Part shown: positions 53,654 to 63,302 of the stretch, piece after piece
How the letters are laid out: each line of letters begins with the position of its first letter
Numbering within the stretch: position 1 is the first letter of the stretch
Origin: Pseudomonas fluorescens
GTDB taxonomy: Bacteria > Pseudomonadota > Gammaproteobacteria > Pseudomonadales > Pseudomonadaceae
Assembly: GCF_000802965.1 (NCBI RefSeq)
Contig: NZ_JSAK01000033.1
Coordinates: 62,290-126,289, forward strand
Length of the DNA stretch: 64,000 bases
Direction: 5' to 3'
The notes under the pieces: generated by a model
Seen by the model: only the letters and a program-made list of their open reading frames with translations
Told to the model about the DNA's origin: nothing
Database searches by the model: none
Position numbers and translations under genes: made by a program

Positions 53654-54606
53654 TTGATCTGTCCCCCCTCGCCCGCCGTCTGGCCGGTACTCCACTGGCC
53701 GAATGGGCCAACACCCTGCAAGCGCAACTCGACAAGAAAATGGAAAAGGGTCACGGCGACCTGGAGCGTTGGCAGAGTGCGCTGGATGCTCTGCCGAAGA
53801 TTCAGCCGAGCGAAGTCGATTTGCTCAACGGCCTAAAGCTCGATACCGATTGCGACGACGCAACCCGCGCGCAAATGCGTAGTGCACTAATGGGCTTGTC
53901 GCCGTGGCGCAAAGGCCCGTTCGACCTGTTCGGCGTGCACGTCGACACCGAATGGCGCTCGGACTGGAAATGGTCGCGGGTGTCACCGCACTTGGACCTC
54001 AAGGGCAAACGCATCCTCGATGTCGGCTGCGGCAATGGCTACTACATGTGGCGCATGCTTGGCGCCGGTGCCAACAGTGTCATCGGTGTCGATCCGAACT
54101 GGCTGTTCTTTTGCCAGTTCCAGGCTGTGCAACGTTACTTGTCAGAGCCCAACGCCTGGCACTTGCCCTTCCCGTTCGAAGACCTGCCGCCGAATCTCGA
54201 AGGGTTCGACACGGTGTTTTCCATGGGCGTGTTCTACCACCGTCGCTCGCCCATCGAGCATTTGCTGGCACTGAAGGATTGCCTGGTCAAGGGCGGTGAA
54301 CTGGTGTTGGAGACCCTGGTGGTCGAAGGCGACAAACATCAGGTGCTGGTGCCGGAAGACCGTTACGCGCAGATGCGCAACGTGTGGTTCCTGCCGTCGG
54401 TGCCAGCGCTGGAGTTGTGGTTGCGGCGGGCCGGCTTCACCGATGTGAAGTGCGTGGATGTCAGCGTGACCACGGTCGAGGAACAGCGTGGGACGGAGTG
54501 GATGAAGTATCAGTCGCTCAGTGACTTCCTCGATCCGGAAGATCACAGCAAGACGATTGAAGGGCTGCCGGCGCCGATGCGGGCGGTGATTGTGGCGAAG
54601 AAGTAA
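53650..54606 (+). CDS. cmoB: tRNA U34 carboxymethyltransferase CmoB
   Basis: A 318-residue methyltransferase-fold enzyme that transfers the carboxymethyl group of carboxy-SAM to 5-hydroxyuridine 34. The cofactor motif is LDVGCGNGYYMWRM and VFSMGVFYHRRSP is also visible. Length and order match the usual cmoAB operon. Confidence 0.96.
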   Translation: MIDLSPLARRLAGTPLAEWANTLQAQLDKKMEKGHGDLERWQSALDALPKIQPSEVDLLNGLKLDTDCDDATRAQMRSALMGLSPWRKGPFDLFGVHVDTEWRSDWKWSRVSPHLDLKGKRILDVGCGNGYYMWRMLGAGANSVIGVDPNWLFFCQFQAVQRYLSEPNAWHLPFPFEDLPPNLEGFDTVFSMGVFYHRRSPIEHLLALKDCLVKGGELVLETLVVEGDKHQVLVPEDRYAQMRNVWFLPSVPALELWLRRAGFTDVKCVDVSVTTVEEQRGTEWMKYQSLSDFLDPEDHSKTIEGLPAPMRAVIVAKK

Positions 54607-54635
54607 TTGATCACTTCAAGACACTGCAAAAACCT

Positions 54636-54724
54636 GTGGGAGCTGGCTTGCCAGCGAAGGCGGCGGCACATCAAACATTTATGTCGACTGAACCGCCGCT
54701 ATCGCTGGCAAGCCAGCTCCCACA
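54636..54724. repeat. REPIN (type C)
   Basis: Inverted pair of GTGGGAGCTGGCTTGCCAGC elements between the converging cmoB and tadA genes. Confidence 0.92.
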
Positions 54725-54741
54725 GGGATTGATGTAGTTGT

Positions 54742-55239
54742 TTAGATTGTTGGTTTTGCGCGCCGGGCCTTGAAGAACTCGCTCAACACCGCCCCACACT
54801 CCTCCGCCAACACCCCCCCTTCATACAACACCCGGTGATTCAAAAAACCCTGGGTAAAAAACTGCCCCTGACTTTGCACAATCCCCGCCTTCGGCTCCAG
54901 CGCGCCATACACCACCCGGGCAATTCGTGAATGCACGATCAGCCCGGCGCACATGCTGCACGGCTCCAGCGTGACGTAGAGCGTGCTGCCGGGTAGCCGG
55001 TAGTTGCTGACAGCCTGGGCCGCCGCGCGAATCGCGACCATCTCGGCATGGGCGCTGGGGTCGTTGCCGCTGATCGGGCAATTGAAGCCGCGGCCGATGA
55101 TTTCACCGTCCTGCACCAGCACCGCGCCCACCGGCACTTCGCCGAGTCGTGCACCTTGGGCGGCCAGCGCCAGCGCTTCGTGCATGAAGTCGCGATCACG
55201 GCTGCGGTCGATAATGGCCGCGGGTCGGATCTGACGCAT
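54742..55239 (-). CDS. tadA: tRNA-specific adenosine deaminase TadA
   Basis: A 165-residue deaminase that turns A34 into inosine in tRNA-Arg(ACG). Zinc site: HAEMVAIRAA and PCSMCAG. The start at 55239 (MRQIRPAAIID) shares a base with the stop of the multicopper oxidase gene (TAATG), so the two are co-translated. An extra upstream stretch in frame is inside the oxidase gene. Confidence 0.95.
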   Translation of the reverse strand: MRQIRPAAIIDRSRDRDFMHEALALAAQGARLGEVPVGAVLVQDGEIIGRGFNCPISGNDPSAHAEMVAIRAAAQAVSNYRLPGSTLYVTLEPCSMCAGLIVHSRIARVVYGALEPKAGIVQSQGQFFTQGFLNHRVLYEGGVLAEECGAVLSEFFKARRAKPTI

Positions 55240-56615
55240 TACGCCACCTCGATTGCGGCCATCAGGCCGGTTTCCATGTGGTCGATCACATGGCAATGGA
55301 ACATCCACACACCCGGGTTATCCGCCACCAGCGCCACTTGCGCGCGCTCGTTCTTGCCCAACAGGTAAGTGTCGGTGAAGTACGGAATCACCTTGTGCCG
55401 GTTCGAGGCGATGACCTTGAAGCTCATGCCGTGCAGATGAATCGGGTGCTGATACTGAGTCATGTTTTTCAACTCGAAAATGTAGCTCTTGCCCTTTTCC
55501 AGCTTGGCGATCGGGCGGTCGGCGCAGGTCTTGTCGGTAATGTCCCAGGCCTGGCCGTTGATCTGCCACAGACTCGGCGGTTTGCCGTTGTCGACGTTCA
55601 CCGACACCGAACCGACCCATTCGAAATTGAAGTTGAGTTTCTCGGCATTGGCCAGGTCCGGCTCGGCCACCGGGTTGGCGGGCAGCGCGGGTGGCCATTC
55701 GGTCGGGGCGTCGCTATTGGCCACCGAGCGCAATGTACCCAAACGCACCGGGCCGTTGCGCAGGGACAATTCTTCACCGGCCGGCGGCGCCTTGATCGCC
55801 AGGCAAATGCGCATGCCGGGGCCGAGCCAGTATTCCTTGCCGAGCGGACGCGGCTCGATAGGGTTGCCGTCCAGCGCATAGATTTGCGCTTCAACGCCGG
55901 GAATGTTCAGGCGATAAGTCAGGGTGTTGTCGAGGTTAAGCAAACGCACGCGAGTGATCTGCCCGGCAGGCAATTCAATCACCGCTTGCGGGACGCCGTT
56001 GATGGTCGACAGACGCCCCGCCGTGCCGCCACGGGCCGCCTCCCGAGGAATACTGAAGTCGACGAAAGCGCCCTGCTCATCGATGTGCCAGTTCTTCAGG
56101 CTCAAGGTTTTTTCGTATTTGAAACCGGTGGGTTCGCGCTCTTCGACGATCAGCGGGCCGACCAGTCCGCGACCGAGTTCTTCGCTGCTGCTCACGTGCG
56201 GGTGATACCAGTAGCTGCCAGCATCAGGCACGCGGAATTTGTAATCGAAGTATTCACCCGGCAGCACCGGCAGCTGCGAGACGTACGGCACGCCGTCCAT
56301 TTCCAGCGGCAGGCGGATGCCGTGCCAGTGAATGGTGGTGGCGACCGGCAGGTGATTGATGAAGCGCACCCGCAGCCATTCGCCCTGGCGCACGCGCAGC
56401 TCGGTGCCCGGCGCCGAAGGGCCGAATGCCCAGGCTTCTGTCTTGTGTCCTGGCACCAATTCGACGTCCAGCGGTGCGGCAATCAGTTCATAGTCGTGAC
56501 CGGCATCCGCGTCGGCCATCTTGCCCAGCCAGTACCGCGACGCGCCGCCCGCCCCCACGCCAACCACCACAAGACCGGCCAGACCACCGAGTATTTGTCG
56601 ACGGGAAAAGGACAT
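55239..56615 (-). CDS. Tat-exported multicopper oxidase
   Basis: A 458-residue oxidase with a twin-arginine signal (SFSRRQILGGLAGLVVVG) and all four copper motifs: HWHG, YHPH, HPIHLHG and HCHVIDHMETGLM. It should oxidise a substrate in the periplasm with reduction of O2 to water, as in CueO-like or laccase-like enzymes. There is no methionine-rich insert of the CueO kind, so copper detoxification is not certain. ATG at 56615 is supported by the Tat signal; the frame extends far upstream without support. It overlaps tadA by one base. Confidence 0.9.
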   Translation of the reverse strand: MSFSRRQILGGLAGLVVVGVGAGGASRYWLGKMADADAGHDYELIAAPLDVELVPGHKTEAWAFGPSAPGTELRVRQGEWLRVRFINHLPVATTIHWHGIRLPLEMDGVPYVSQLPVLPGEYFDYKFRVPDAGSYWYHPHVSSSEELGRGLVGPLIVEEREPTGFKYEKTLSLKNWHIDEQGAFVDFSIPREAARGGTAGRLSTINGVPQAVIELPAGQITRVRLLNLDNTLTYRLNIPGVEAQIYALDGNPIEPRPLGKEYWLGPGMRICLAIKAPPAGEELSLRNGPVRLGTLRSVANSDAPTEWPPALPANPVAEPDLANAEKLNFNFEWVGSVSVNVDNGKPPSLWQINGQAWDITDKTCADRPIAKLEKGKSYIFELKNMTQYQHPIHLHGMSFKVIASNRHKVIPYFTDTYLLGKNERAQVALVADNPGVWMFHCHVIDHMETGLMAAIEVA

Positions 56616-56804
56616 GAACTCAACTACCTCACGAATCAGCGTCAGGCCTGGAGCCTGCAAAAGGCGAATACGATACACCTGCAACTGCGAAACGGTAAGG
56701 GCGACCTGTGGCCGCACATCAGCCCAGGTATAACTATGTAGTGCACAGGCCTTGCACGAACGGGCCATGCTCGACATCCCGTTCTTCTCAAGGAGAGAGA
56801 GTGC

Positions 56805-59800
56805 ATGAACCCGCACGAAACACGTCCACTGCCCAACGCCGCCGACAAAGCCGCGCTCAAGGACATCGCCAAAAGCGTCATCCAGACCTGCCCCAGCCTG
56901 CAAGGTACTGCGCACGAGGTAGCCAGTGACCTGCTGAAAAAAACCGGCATTACCGGCCTCGATCCGGACAAGGTGTACTTCCATCGTTTCGACACCTCGC
57001 AAAGCAGCTCGAAAACCTTTACCGGCTGGGAGCATGTCAACGCCACGCCGACGTCCTCCATGACCCTGACCCAGTTGGTCATCCACCGTTTTCGCGCCAG
57101 CGATCAGGACAACGCTGACCTGCTGGACGTCTATGCCGGCTTCTATACCGCCGGCCCGAACGCCGGGACCTTCAACGAAACCAACGAAGTACGCCTGCAT
57201 GGCAACGAAGTGCTAAAGGAGTTCTGGAGCATCGATTTCAGCTCGATGTACCGCGAGCGCCTGACCAGCTACTGGGAAACATCCGCCGACGACTTCCGTA
57301 CGTTGGCCAAGTGCAATTTCCTCATTGCGGCTGTGAAGGCCCGAGACAAGCGCCAATTGAGCGACGACGATTTCCAGCTCATCACCAACGCCGTCATTGG
57401 CCCGATCACCTGGCCCGTCAACCTGCAGTTGCTGCAAGCGCAGCACCCTTGCGTCGATATCGTTCGGGCGCTGGATGTCGACGGCTACGTCGCCACCAAC
57501 ATCCTTCGTTTTGCGGCGCCCAAAGGCCGGCAGATTGTTTACCTGCCCGGTGAACCGGTTGCCTTCAAGGTGCTGGAAACCGAGACGGACATGCACTACT
57601 GGATACTGCTGCAGTTGAACAAGGACGCTGCACGCCAGGCGTTCATGACGCACTTTTCCATGGTCGATCGCCAGACCATCGCCGAGAACATTACCGACCT
57701 GATGAACCGCTTGGTCAGCACTTGGGGCAAGTACGACCATCACCTGATCAACAAGACAAACCGGATCATCAGCGGCGACGCCTTCAGTTGGATGCGCGAT
57801 TCCACCAAAGACGTGATGTTCGCCGAGGCCGATCTCTCGCTGACGTCCAATGGCGACCTGCGCAAAAAACTCTGGATCGGCTACCTCAGCGCCGGGGTCA
57901 AAGTGTTCGGGCCGATGGCGGTCGTCGGCTGGCCGATTGCGCTGCCCGTGGTCGGGGCGAGTATCGCCAACCTCGGCTTGAATATCGATCAGGCGCAAAA
58001 CGCCAAGACCGCCGAAGAGCGCAAGGCCGGTGTCCTTGGCGCGGTGTTCGCCAGCATTGATTTGCTGTTCAACTTGCTCGTTCTCGCGGGACCTGGCTCG
58101 ATGGAAGAAGTCGGTCCCGAGATCGATGCTGCCGAAGCGAGTGAGATGGCCGAGTATCGTGAAGCATTAACGCCGGACGAGAGCAGCGAGTCAGACAGCG
58201 AACCGGCGCAGTCGCCGGAACCATCTGAGCCTGCAACGGGCACGCCCGACAACACCGGACCAAGCCCTTCACCGTCATCGATACCCGAAGCCTACAAGGT
58301 CGATGTGGCTGTAGACGATGCAACAATGGTCCGTGAACCGGGCAAATTCCAGGGTATCCATCGCCTCGCGTCCAACCCTTCAAGTGCGATCAAACTCAAG
58401 GGCAATGGCTATTACGTGCGCTACGAAAACAACCTCAGTGGCCGTGGTCACTGGGCAATCATCGACCCGGCCAACCCGGACTCCTTCTCAGGTTCGATTC
58501 CAGTGCGATTTTTGACTGCCACTGAGGAATGGGAGGTCGTTCCCAAGTTGGGTCTGAAAGGAGGCATGGAGGCCCCCATCGAGATTGCCGAAGGTGCAAG
58601 CGGTGGGCCTGCTGTTGAAGAATGGGCACAATCGCCTGGCATTCATCTGCCGGGCCTTGAAGACCCGGCGATGAGGGAATGGGCACTCGGGGGAGCCGAC
58701 GTACGCAGCCCATTCAGACGAGTATGGTCGGTTGGCGGAATCGACGTCGAGAGCATCGTGGGGCCTGAAGTCAGGGCAAACATCCAGAGTTTGCTCAGGC
58801 TTCCAGTCGTGGAAGAGGAAACCAGCTTCAGCGAGTTCGAGATAGCTCAGGAAGAACCTCGCCGAAACCTCGTCAGTGATGCAAAGGCATGGTACGACGC
58901 TCACCCGCCGATACCCCGCCTGCCGGTTTCGTCTGCGCAGTCGATTGCGTCGCCCAGCGAATTGCTTGAAACGGCGTTTGCGCAAAAGCCGGGGCTGGTC
59001 ATCGGCGAAAGCCAAGGCAGTATCGGTAGCAAACAGTTTCTGATCGAGAACATGCCCGCGCTCGCTCAACGTGGCGTCAAGACGCTTTACTTGCAGGAAC
59101 TGCTGGTGAACGTCAATCAACCCGAACTGGACGCCTTCGCGCGAACCGGTGAAATGCCCGCCGAGTTGAAGAACTACCTGCAGCGACTCGATATCAAGGC
59201 CGGCAACGATCCAACTGGCAAATTCAACCTGATGGCTTTGGTGAAAGCCGCCAATGCCCAGCGCATCCGGGTTCAAGCCATCGATACGTCGACGACCTAT
59301 AACATTAATAAAGACGCATTCGCCTGGGAGTCGGATTATCAGTCGTCGCGGAGCTTTTTTGCGCGCGAGGTCGTTCAATTCAATGAGGCGTTAAAAGCGC
59401 CGGCTAAATGGGTGGGCCTGGTCAATCAAGAGAACATGGCGACGTTCAGAGGCTATCAAGGCATCAGCGAACAGACCGACGCCTTGAGCATCCGCATTGA
59501 CGACGTGGCACCAGGACAGGCGCGATCCATTGGAGCCGACCCGGGGTTAGCGGTGGAATACGCAGACTACCCGGACTCCCCCGTTTATGACGTGTCGGAA
59601 GGGACCGACTTCGACAGCATTCATGATCTGATCAAAGGTGACTGGCGCGTTCAGATGGAAACCCCGTGGGCGTACCGAACCCCACGAGACCTGAAGCAAC
59701 TATTGCCCGAACCCGGGATGTTCACCTTCCAGCGCTACAGAAGCAGCATTCTGGTGGTTTATCGCAACGCCGAAGGTCGAATGGCGGACAGCGTCATCAG

Positions 59801-61541
59801 GATGACGCCCGGCGGAAGACTCAACCTGGATACCCCGCTTCGGCCCGCCTACGAGTCCATGACGGTGAATAGCCTCGACGAATTGAAAGAGGCATTGATC
59901 GCAAAGGGCATGAAGCCCATGGGCTGGCCCAGCGAACTGGCGGGTGAACTCGATTCAGCCGTGTCAGAAACCTCACCACGCATCGAAGTACCGAGCCACT
60001 GGCAAGCTAATGAAGTGCTGGAGGGTCGAACGCCGATCAGTGACGCCGGAAAATTCCAGGGCATTTATCAACTCGATTCGAACCCATCATCCGCTATTTT
60101 GATGAACGATCTTGCGTACTACGTTCGCTTTGAGAGCGATCTCAATGGCGCAGGACATTGGGCCATCATCGACCCTGAAAACCCGAACAGCTTCACCAAC
60201 TCGATTCCGGTACGCCTGAACGCCAAGGGTGAATGGGAAACCCTGCCGCGCAATGGTCTCCAGGGTGGAGGCAAGTCAACCGCGACGGCGGGCACGAGCG
60301 CACCACGCTGGCCGGAGCGCCCCACGAGGCGGCCACTGCCGGCCTCGGAATATGACGTCCCCGAGCCATTGAAACCGGAACTTGAAAGAAGCGCGGTGGG
60401 TTTGGACGATGACTCGCTGCGGGATTTTTACGACAACATGAACGAGGTCGACGCCCACAGGGATTTCAAGGTCATCAGAAAGCGCCTGTATCAGGACGCC
60501 GTGAGTTTTTATGCAGAACTCAAACTGCCCGAGCGCCCACCCACCCCGACATTGAATCCCGAAGCCAGCGCCGAGGAAATCATCGAGAAGAGTCTGGAAC
60601 ATGCCCGCGGATTGATCATCGGTGAAAGCCATGCTGGTATCGGCAGCAAACAATGGCTGATCGAAAACATGGAGCTGCTGGCCAGTAAAAACGTGAAGAC
60701 GCTGTACATGGAACACCTGTTGACCGACTTCCATCAGGCCGCGCTGAATTCGCTCTTCAAAACAGGGGTGATGTCCAGGGAACTGCAAAGCTACCTCAAG
60801 ACGCTCGACGCCGGGAACATGACGGATCCGCTGGGACGCTACACGTTTACTGAACTGGTCAGGGAAGCTGCAAAACAGGGAGTCAACGTGCAAGCCATCG
60901 ACTGCATGGCGAGTTACAGGGTCACGGGCATGGAGATCACCAACGGCGCGCAAAGCATCATCGATGAAACAGCGCGGCAGAAAATGATGAACTTCTTTGC
61001 CAGATCCACCATTCGCAGCGACCAGGCAATGCGCGGCGCTCACAAATGGGTGGCCCTGATGGGCAACTCCCACTCCAACACCTTCAAAAACATTGCCGGC
61101 GTCAGCGAGCTGGAAGAAGCCATTGGTATTCGCGTTGAAGACGTCGCCGAAGGCTCCTCCACGGGGATCGAACCCGATCCGGGCAAGGTCCTGCACTTTG
61201 GCGATAACCTCAGCGGTAAGGCTGCCCTGGTCAAAGGAGACTTGCGCCTGCAAATGGAAACACCCTGGACGGCGCAATCCATGTCGGAAATCGAAACCCT
61301 GCTACCGCGCTACGGCATGTACACCTTAAAGCAACAACCCGGGCTGTTGTTTCTGGTGCATCGCAGTCGCACCAAAGCCCTCGTGCGTACGCTCATCGAG
61401 ATTGACGATGCAGGTCGTTACTACATCGAGCGCCCGAACTGGCCATCGGTGAATGAAAAACGCTATGACAGCATCAAAGAACTGCTACAGGGCCTCGACA
61501 ACATGGGCCTGAGGCTGGGCGGCTGGTCGAAACCGCTGTAA
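56805..61541 (+). CDS. Giant toxin-like protein with two tandem ChaN/TIKI-superfamily-like domains
   Basis: A 1578-residue protein with no signal peptide. Residues 1-430 resemble the N-terminal delivery region of DUF6543-type toxins, with hydrophobic segments at about 360-430. An acidic linker follows. Then two similar modules of about 500-570 residues each start KFQGIHRL (Lys514) and KFQGIYQL (Lys1083), each with a small beta domain (HWAIIDPxNPxSF) and an alpha/beta domain like ChaN, erythromycin esterase and TIKI proteins. The second copy keeps GESH (His1276), MEH (Glu1303-His1304) and GNSH (His1423). The first has GESQ (Gln737), LQE (Gln764) and NQEN in place of GNSH. GAGA precedes the ATG. 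Confidence 0.7.
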   Translation: MNPHETRPLPNAADKAALKDIAKSVIQTCPSLQGTAHEVASDLLKKTGITGLDPDKVYFHRFDTSQSSSKTFTGWEHVNATPTSSMTLTQLVIHRFRASDQDNADLLDVYAGFYTAGPNAGTFNETNEVRLHGNEVLKEFWSIDFSSMYRERLTSYWETSADDFRTLAKCNFLIAAVKARDKRQLSDDDFQLITNAVIGPITWPVNLQLLQAQHPCVDIVRALDVDGYVATNILRFAAPKGRQIVYLPGEPVAFKVLETETDMHYWILLQLNKDAARQAFMTHFSMVDRQTIAENITDLMNRLVSTWGKYDHHLINKTNRIISGDAFSWMRDSTKDVMFAEADLSLTSNGDLRKKLWIGYLSAGVKVFGPMAVVGWPIALPVVGASIANLGLNIDQAQNAKTAEERKAGVLGAVFASIDLLFNLLVLAGPGSMEEVGPEIDAAEASEMAEYREALTPDESSESDSEPAQSPEPSEPATGTPDNTGPSPSPSSIPEAYKVDVAVDDATMVREPGKFQGIHRLASNPSSAIKLKGNGYYVRYENNLSGRGHWAIIDPANPDSFSGSIPVRFLTATEEWEVVPKLGLKGGMEAPIEIAEGASGGPAVEEWAQSPGIHLPGLEDPAMREWALGGADVRSPFRRVWSVGGIDVESIVGPEVRANIQSLLRLPVVEEETSFSEFEIAQEEPRRNLVSDAKAWYDAHPPIPRLPVSSAQSIASPSELLETAFAQKPGLVIGESQGSIGSKQFLIENMPALAQRGVKTLYLQELLVNVNQPELDAFARTGEMPAELKNYLQRLDIKAGNDPTGKFNLMALVKAANAQRIRVQAIDTSTTYNINKDAFAWESDYQSSRSFFAREVVQFNEALKAPAKWVGLVNQENMATFRGYQGISEQTDALSIRIDDVAPGQARSIGADPGLAVEYADYPDSPVYDVSEGTDFDSIHDLIKGDWRVQMETPWAYRTPRDLKQLLPEPGMFTFQRYRSSILVVYRNAEGRMADSVIRMTPGGRLNLDTPLRPAYESMTVNSLDELKEALIAKGMKPMGWPSELAGELDSAVSETSPRIEVPSHWQANEVLEGRTPISDAGKFQGIYQLDSNPSSAILMNDLAYYVRFESDLNGAGHWAIIDPENPNSFTNSIPVRLNAKGEWETLPRNGLQGGGKSTATAGTSAPRWPERPTRRPLPASEYDVPEPLKPELERSAVGLDDDSLRDFYDNMNEVDAHRDFKVIRKRLYQDAVSFYAELKLPERPPTPTLNPEASAEEIIEKSLEHARGLIIGESHAGIGSKQWLIENMELLASKNVKTLYMEHLLTDFHQAALNSLFKTGVMSRELQSYLKTLDAGNMTDPLGRYTFTELVREAAKQGVNVQAIDCMASYRVTGMEITNGAQSIIDETARQKMMNFFARSTIRSDQAMRGAHKWVALMGNSHSNTFKNIAGVSELEEAIGIRVEDVAEGSSTGIEPDPGKVLHFGDNLSGKAALVKGDLRLQMETPWTAQSMSEIETLLPRYGMYTLKQQPGLLFLVHRSRTKALVRTLIEIDDAGRYYIERPNWPSVNEKRYDSIKELLQGLDNMGLRLGGWSKPL

Positions 61542-61552
61542 CCCGCCGACAA

Positions 61553-61588
61553 AAAAGCCGTGTGAAATCTGATTTCACACGGCTTTTG
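61553..61588. terminator. Bidirectional Rho-independent terminator
   Basis: AAGCCGTGTGAAAT and ATTTCACACGGCTT form a long stem with T-runs on both strands. It serves the toxin-like gene on the plus strand and guaA on the minus strand. Confidence 0.92.
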
Positions 61589-61625
61589 TTGTGACTGCGA
61601 TCTAGCCATCAAAGCTTGTGCAGGA

Positions 61626-63203
61626 TCATTCCCACTCAATGGTCGCCGGCGGCTTGCTCGACACGTCGTAGGTGACGCGGGAGATGCCTTCGATTTCATT
61701 GATGATGCGGCCGCTGACAGTTTCCAGCAGTTCGTAAGGCAGGTGTGCCCAACGCGCGGTCATGAAGTCGATGGTTTCCACGGCACGCAGGGCCACAACC
61801 CAAGCGTAACGGCGGCCATCGCCGACCACGCCAACCGATTTCACCGGCTGGAATACCACGAATGCCTGGCTGACCTTGTGGTACCAGTCGGCCTTGCGCA
61901 GTTCTTCGATGAAGATGTGGTCGGCGCGACGCAGCAGGTCGGCGTATTCTTTCTTCACTTCACCGAGGATCCGCACGCCCAGGCCCGGGCCCGGGAACGG
62001 GTGACGGTAGACCATGTCGTACGGCAGGCCCAGTTCCAGGCCCAGACGACGGACTTCGTCCTTAAACAGCTCACGCAGCGGTTCAACCAGTTTCAGGTTC
62101 ATTTCTTCCGGCAAGCCGCCCACGTTGTGGTGCGACTTGATCACGTGGGCCTTGCCGCTTTTCGCGCCAGCCGACTCGATCACGTCTGGATAGATGGTGC
62201 CTTGCGCCAGGTACTTGATGTTGTCCAGTTTGTTGGACTGGGCATCGAATACGTCGATGAAGGTACGACCGATGATCTTGCGCTTCTTCTCCGGGTCGGC
62301 TTCGCCGGCCAGGTTGTTGAGGAATTGGTCCTCGGCGTTGGCGCGAATCACCTTGACGCCCATGTTCTCGGCGAACATGGCCATCACTTGCTCGCCTTCG
62401 TGCAAGCGCAGCAGGCCGTTGTCGACGAACACGCAAGTCAGCTGGTCGCCGATGGCTTTGTGCAGCAGCGCGGCAACCACGGACGAATCCACACCGCCGG
62501 ACAGACCGAGCAGGACGTTGTCGGTGCCAACCTGGGCGCGAACCTGGGCAATGGCGTCCTCAGCGATCTTCGACGGCGTCCACAGGGCTTCACACTCGCA
62601 GATGTCGAGGATGAAGCGCGACAGGATGCGACCGCCCTGCTTGGTGTGGGTCACTTCCGGGTGGAACTGCACGCCGTAGTAACGACGCTCGTCGCTGAAC
62701 ATGCCGGCAATCGGGCAGCTCGGGGTGCTGGCCAGGATGTGGAAGTCTTCCGGCATCTTGGTGACCTTGTCACCGTGGCTCATCCATACGTCGAGGCCAA
62801 ACAGGCCGTCAGCGTCGATGTGGTCTTCGATGCCGTCGAGCAGGCGGCTCTTGCCGACCACGTCTACGCGGGCATAACCGAACTCACGCAGCTCGGAACC
62901 TTCAACCTTGCCGCCCAGTTGTTCGGCCATGGTCTGCATGCCGTAGCAGATACCGAAGACCGGAACGCCCAGGTCAAACACGGCTTGCGGGCAGCGAGGG
63001 CTGTTGGCTTCGTGGACCGACTCTGGGCCGCCAGCGAGGATGACGCCTTTAGGAGCGAATTCGCGGATCGCATCTTCGTCCATATCGAATGGATGCAGTT
63101 CGCAGTACACGCCGATTTCACGCACGCGGCGGGCGATCAGTTGGGTGTACTGGGAACCGAAGTCGAGGATCAGGATGCGGTGAGCGTGAATATCGAGGGC
63201 CAT
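61626..63203 (-). CDS. guaA: GMP synthase (glutamine-hydrolysing)
   Basis: A 525-residue two-domain enzyme. The class I glutaminase domain (about 1-200) has the catalytic Cys in FGICYGMQ and the His/Glu pair in QFHPEVTH. The ATP pyrophosphatase domain has the PP-loop LGLSGGVDSSV, and the dimerisation domain ends IEWE. It converts XMP to GMP. It lies 99 bases behind guaB on the same strand, the standard guaBA operon. Confidence 0.98.
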   Translation of the reverse strand: MALDIHAHRILILDFGSQYTQLIARRVREIGVYCELHPFDMDEDAIREFAPKGVILAGGPESVHEANSPRCPQAVFDLGVPVFGICYGMQTMAEQLGGKVEGSELREFGYARVDVVGKSRLLDGIEDHIDADGLFGLDVWMSHGDKVTKMPEDFHILASTPSCPIAGMFSDERRYYGVQFHPEVTHTKQGGRILSRFILDICECEALWTPSKIAEDAIAQVRAQVGTDNVLLGLSGGVDSSVVAALLHKAIGDQLTCVFVDNGLLRLHEGEQVMAMFAENMGVKVIRANAEDQFLNNLAGEADPEKKRKIIGRTFIDVFDAQSNKLDNIKYLAQGTIYPDVIESAGAKSGKAHVIKSHHNVGGLPEEMNLKLVEPLRELFKDEVRRLGLELGLPYDMVYRHPFPGPGLGVRILGEVKKEYADLLRRADHIFIEELRKADWYHKVSQAFVVFQPVKSVGVVGDGRRYAWVVALRAVETIDFMTARWAHLPYELLETVSGRIINEIEGISRVTYDVSSKPPATIEWE

Positions 63204-63302
63204 GATTCAGTCTCGTCTAAGTCATTCAGAAACAGTCGTGATTCAGAAACAACTCGGGGCTGAATAAAACAGCCCCGGTTGCTTAGCTTGTTGCTTGAAG
63301 GC

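Noticed and set aside
3284..54724. Repeated palindromes that might suggest a CRISPR array
   Set aside because: The repeats are dispersed singly or in inverted pairs between genes, not regularly spaced with unique spacers.
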